DNA of 20,155 nt from a virus. Of the stretch, positions 19,588-20,155 are shown one piece after another. The stretch spans positions 1-20,155 of IMG/VR virus record IMGVR_UViG_3300025909_000124; one strand, 5' to 3'. The translations under genes were made by a program, and so were the position numbers. Below the pieces are notes generated by a model that had not been told where the DNA came from, searched no databases, and was given only the letters and a program-made list of their open reading frames with translations. Positions within the stretch are counted from its first letter, which is position 1, and every line of letters starts with the position of its first letter.

Positions 19588-19905
19588 ATGCGCGAGACCA
19601 CGAAGGCCACGATCGGCAGCCACGCGTACGAGGTGAAGACCTACGCCACGGCGCTCGAGGCCAACACCATCCAGCAGGCGTACTTCAAAGGGACGAAGCT
19701 GGAGGTCGTCGGCGACACGCCCAAGATCAGCGAGTTCAATCCCGGCGTCCGCTTCGAGGTGGAGCAGGAGATGATCCGGCAGGTGGTCGTCTCCATGGAC
19801 GACAGTGCCGAGAACGTCCTGGAGCGCTGCCTGGAGCTCCCGAGCAGCGACTTCAATGAGCTGGTTGCCGCGCTCGACGAGATCATTGCAAAAAAAAAGA
19901 GCTAG
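19588..19905 (+). CDS. tail assembly chaperone, short form (gpG-like)
   Basis: A 105-aa protein made without frameshift. The N-terminus (MRETTKATIGSHAYEVKTYA) and FEVEQEMIRQVVVSMDDSAE followed by a helix match phage tail assembly chaperones, which coat the tape measure and recruit tail tube subunits. It ends ...IIAKKKS at TAG 19903-19905, right behind nine A residues where a -1 shift can occur. Begins four bases after the tail tube stop, with no clear SD. A companion longer form is listed separately. Confidence 0.8.
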   Translation: MRETTKATIGSHAYEVKTYATALEANTIQQAYFKGTKLEVVGDTPKISEFNPGVRFEVEQEMIRQVVVSMDDSAENVLERCLELPSSDFNELVAALDEIIAKKKS

Positions 19906-20102
19906 CCGAGGCGATCAGCCACTACAGCATGGGGCGCATGAACCGCGAGATGCAGCGCATCGCGATCATGCAGGAGTTCAAGTGGACCTACGAGGACTAC
20001 CAGAACACCCCCAACCACGTGATCACGCTCATCATCGAGAAGATGAAGCGGGACGCCAAGGACCAGGAGCTCAAGTCTAAATCCCACCACTTTGGCCACT
20101 AA
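19588..20102 (+). CDS. tail assembly chaperone, -1 frameshift product (gpGT-like)
   Basis: Reading of 19588-19896 continues in the -1 frame through TAA 20100-20102 to give about 171 aa. The shift site is the A9 run (19890-19898), with heptamers A-AAA-AAA and A-AAA-AAG in phase. The downstream frame (KELAEAISHYSMGRMNREMQ, then RIAIMQEFKWTYEDYQNTPN, then IEKMKRDAKDQE) is clearly coding, helical and charged, and has no start codon with a ribosome site of its own near its beginning. This is the well-known G/GT arrangement of siphoviruses: the minor T-extended form bridges tape measure and tail tube protein. The fusion ends where the tape measure gene begins. Confidence 0.85.
19890..19899 (+). promoter_or_regulatory. 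programmed -1 ribosomal frameshift site
   Basis: Nine A then G (AAAAAAAAAG): in the zero frame, GCA AAA AAA AAG. Both A-AAA-AAA and A-AAA-AAG slippery heptamers are in register, and a TAG stop follows four bases later. No strong downstream stem is obvious. Confidence 0.85.
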
Positions 20103-20155
20103 ACAGACACAGCTTCAGATCGTCGTAGATGCCGTCAACAAGACCGGCTCGACCT
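20092..20155 (+). CDS. tape measure protein, N-terminal start (partial)
   Basis: The frame from TTG 20092 reads (M)ATKQTQLQIVVDAVNKTGST to the end of the window. The motif TQLQIVVDAVNKT is typical of the N-terminus of phage tape measure proteins, which set tail length. TTG 20092 is the only start-like codon in frame near this point, and it overlaps the chaperone stop (20100-20102), a common coupling. Only 21 residues are seen; the bulk lies outside the window. Confidence 0.7.
   Translation, partial: MATKQTQLQIVVDAVNKTGST

Overview
This window is most likely part of a tailed double-stranded DNA phage, or a prophage or phage-plasmid, from a GC-rich bacterial host (about 60% GC by eye; standard code, with TGA, TAG and TAA all used as stops). 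No ribosomal, tRNA or core metabolic gene is visible. The right half (about 9.85-20.15 kb, all + strand) is a siphovirus HK97-type morphogenesis cassette in the usual order: small membrane protein, DUF5681-like putative small terminase, large terminase, portal fused to a MuF domain, prohead protease, major capsid protein, small SAP-like protein, small beta-rich structural protein, gp6-like connector, gp10-like protein, tail terminator-like protein, major tail (tube) protein, tail assembly chaperone with a -1 frameshift, and the start of the tape measure gene.

The left half (0-9.8 kb) is accessory and replicative. It holds an AlpA-like regulator, then a stretch dense in inverted repeats (about 667-936), then a three-gene plasmid-like module: a RecA-fold-like protein that seems to lack a P-loop, a HerA/VirD4-type ATPase and a replication-relaxation family protein. 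After these come a CHC2 zinc-finger primase fragment, a minus-strand phage protein, an HNH-AP2 endonuclease, a DUF932-like protein, an Acb2-like candidate anti-CBASS protein, and small zinc-ribbon genes on the minus strand. Most of these units are closed by intrinsic terminators, often with UUCG or GNRA loops.

A striking global feature is that several + strand genes carry a near-consensus -10 hexamer (TATACT, TATAAT, TATAAC, GATAAT) that ends only 6-8 nt before the ATG, so their mRNAs should be leaderless. Many accessory genes instead have a clear Shine-Dalgarno sequence. Frequent leaderless promoters in a GC-rich genome fit hosts such as Actinobacteria, Deinococcus-Thermus, Chloroflexi or Patescibacteria/CPR bacteria. 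I cannot decide among these; the replication-relaxation plus VirD4-like pair is compatible with several of them.

Functionally, the left module probably handles replication or partition (possibly transfer) of the element and counter-defence. The right module packages DNA into a capsid and builds a non-contractile or otherwise long tail. No integrase, lysis gene or CRISPR array is visible in the window.
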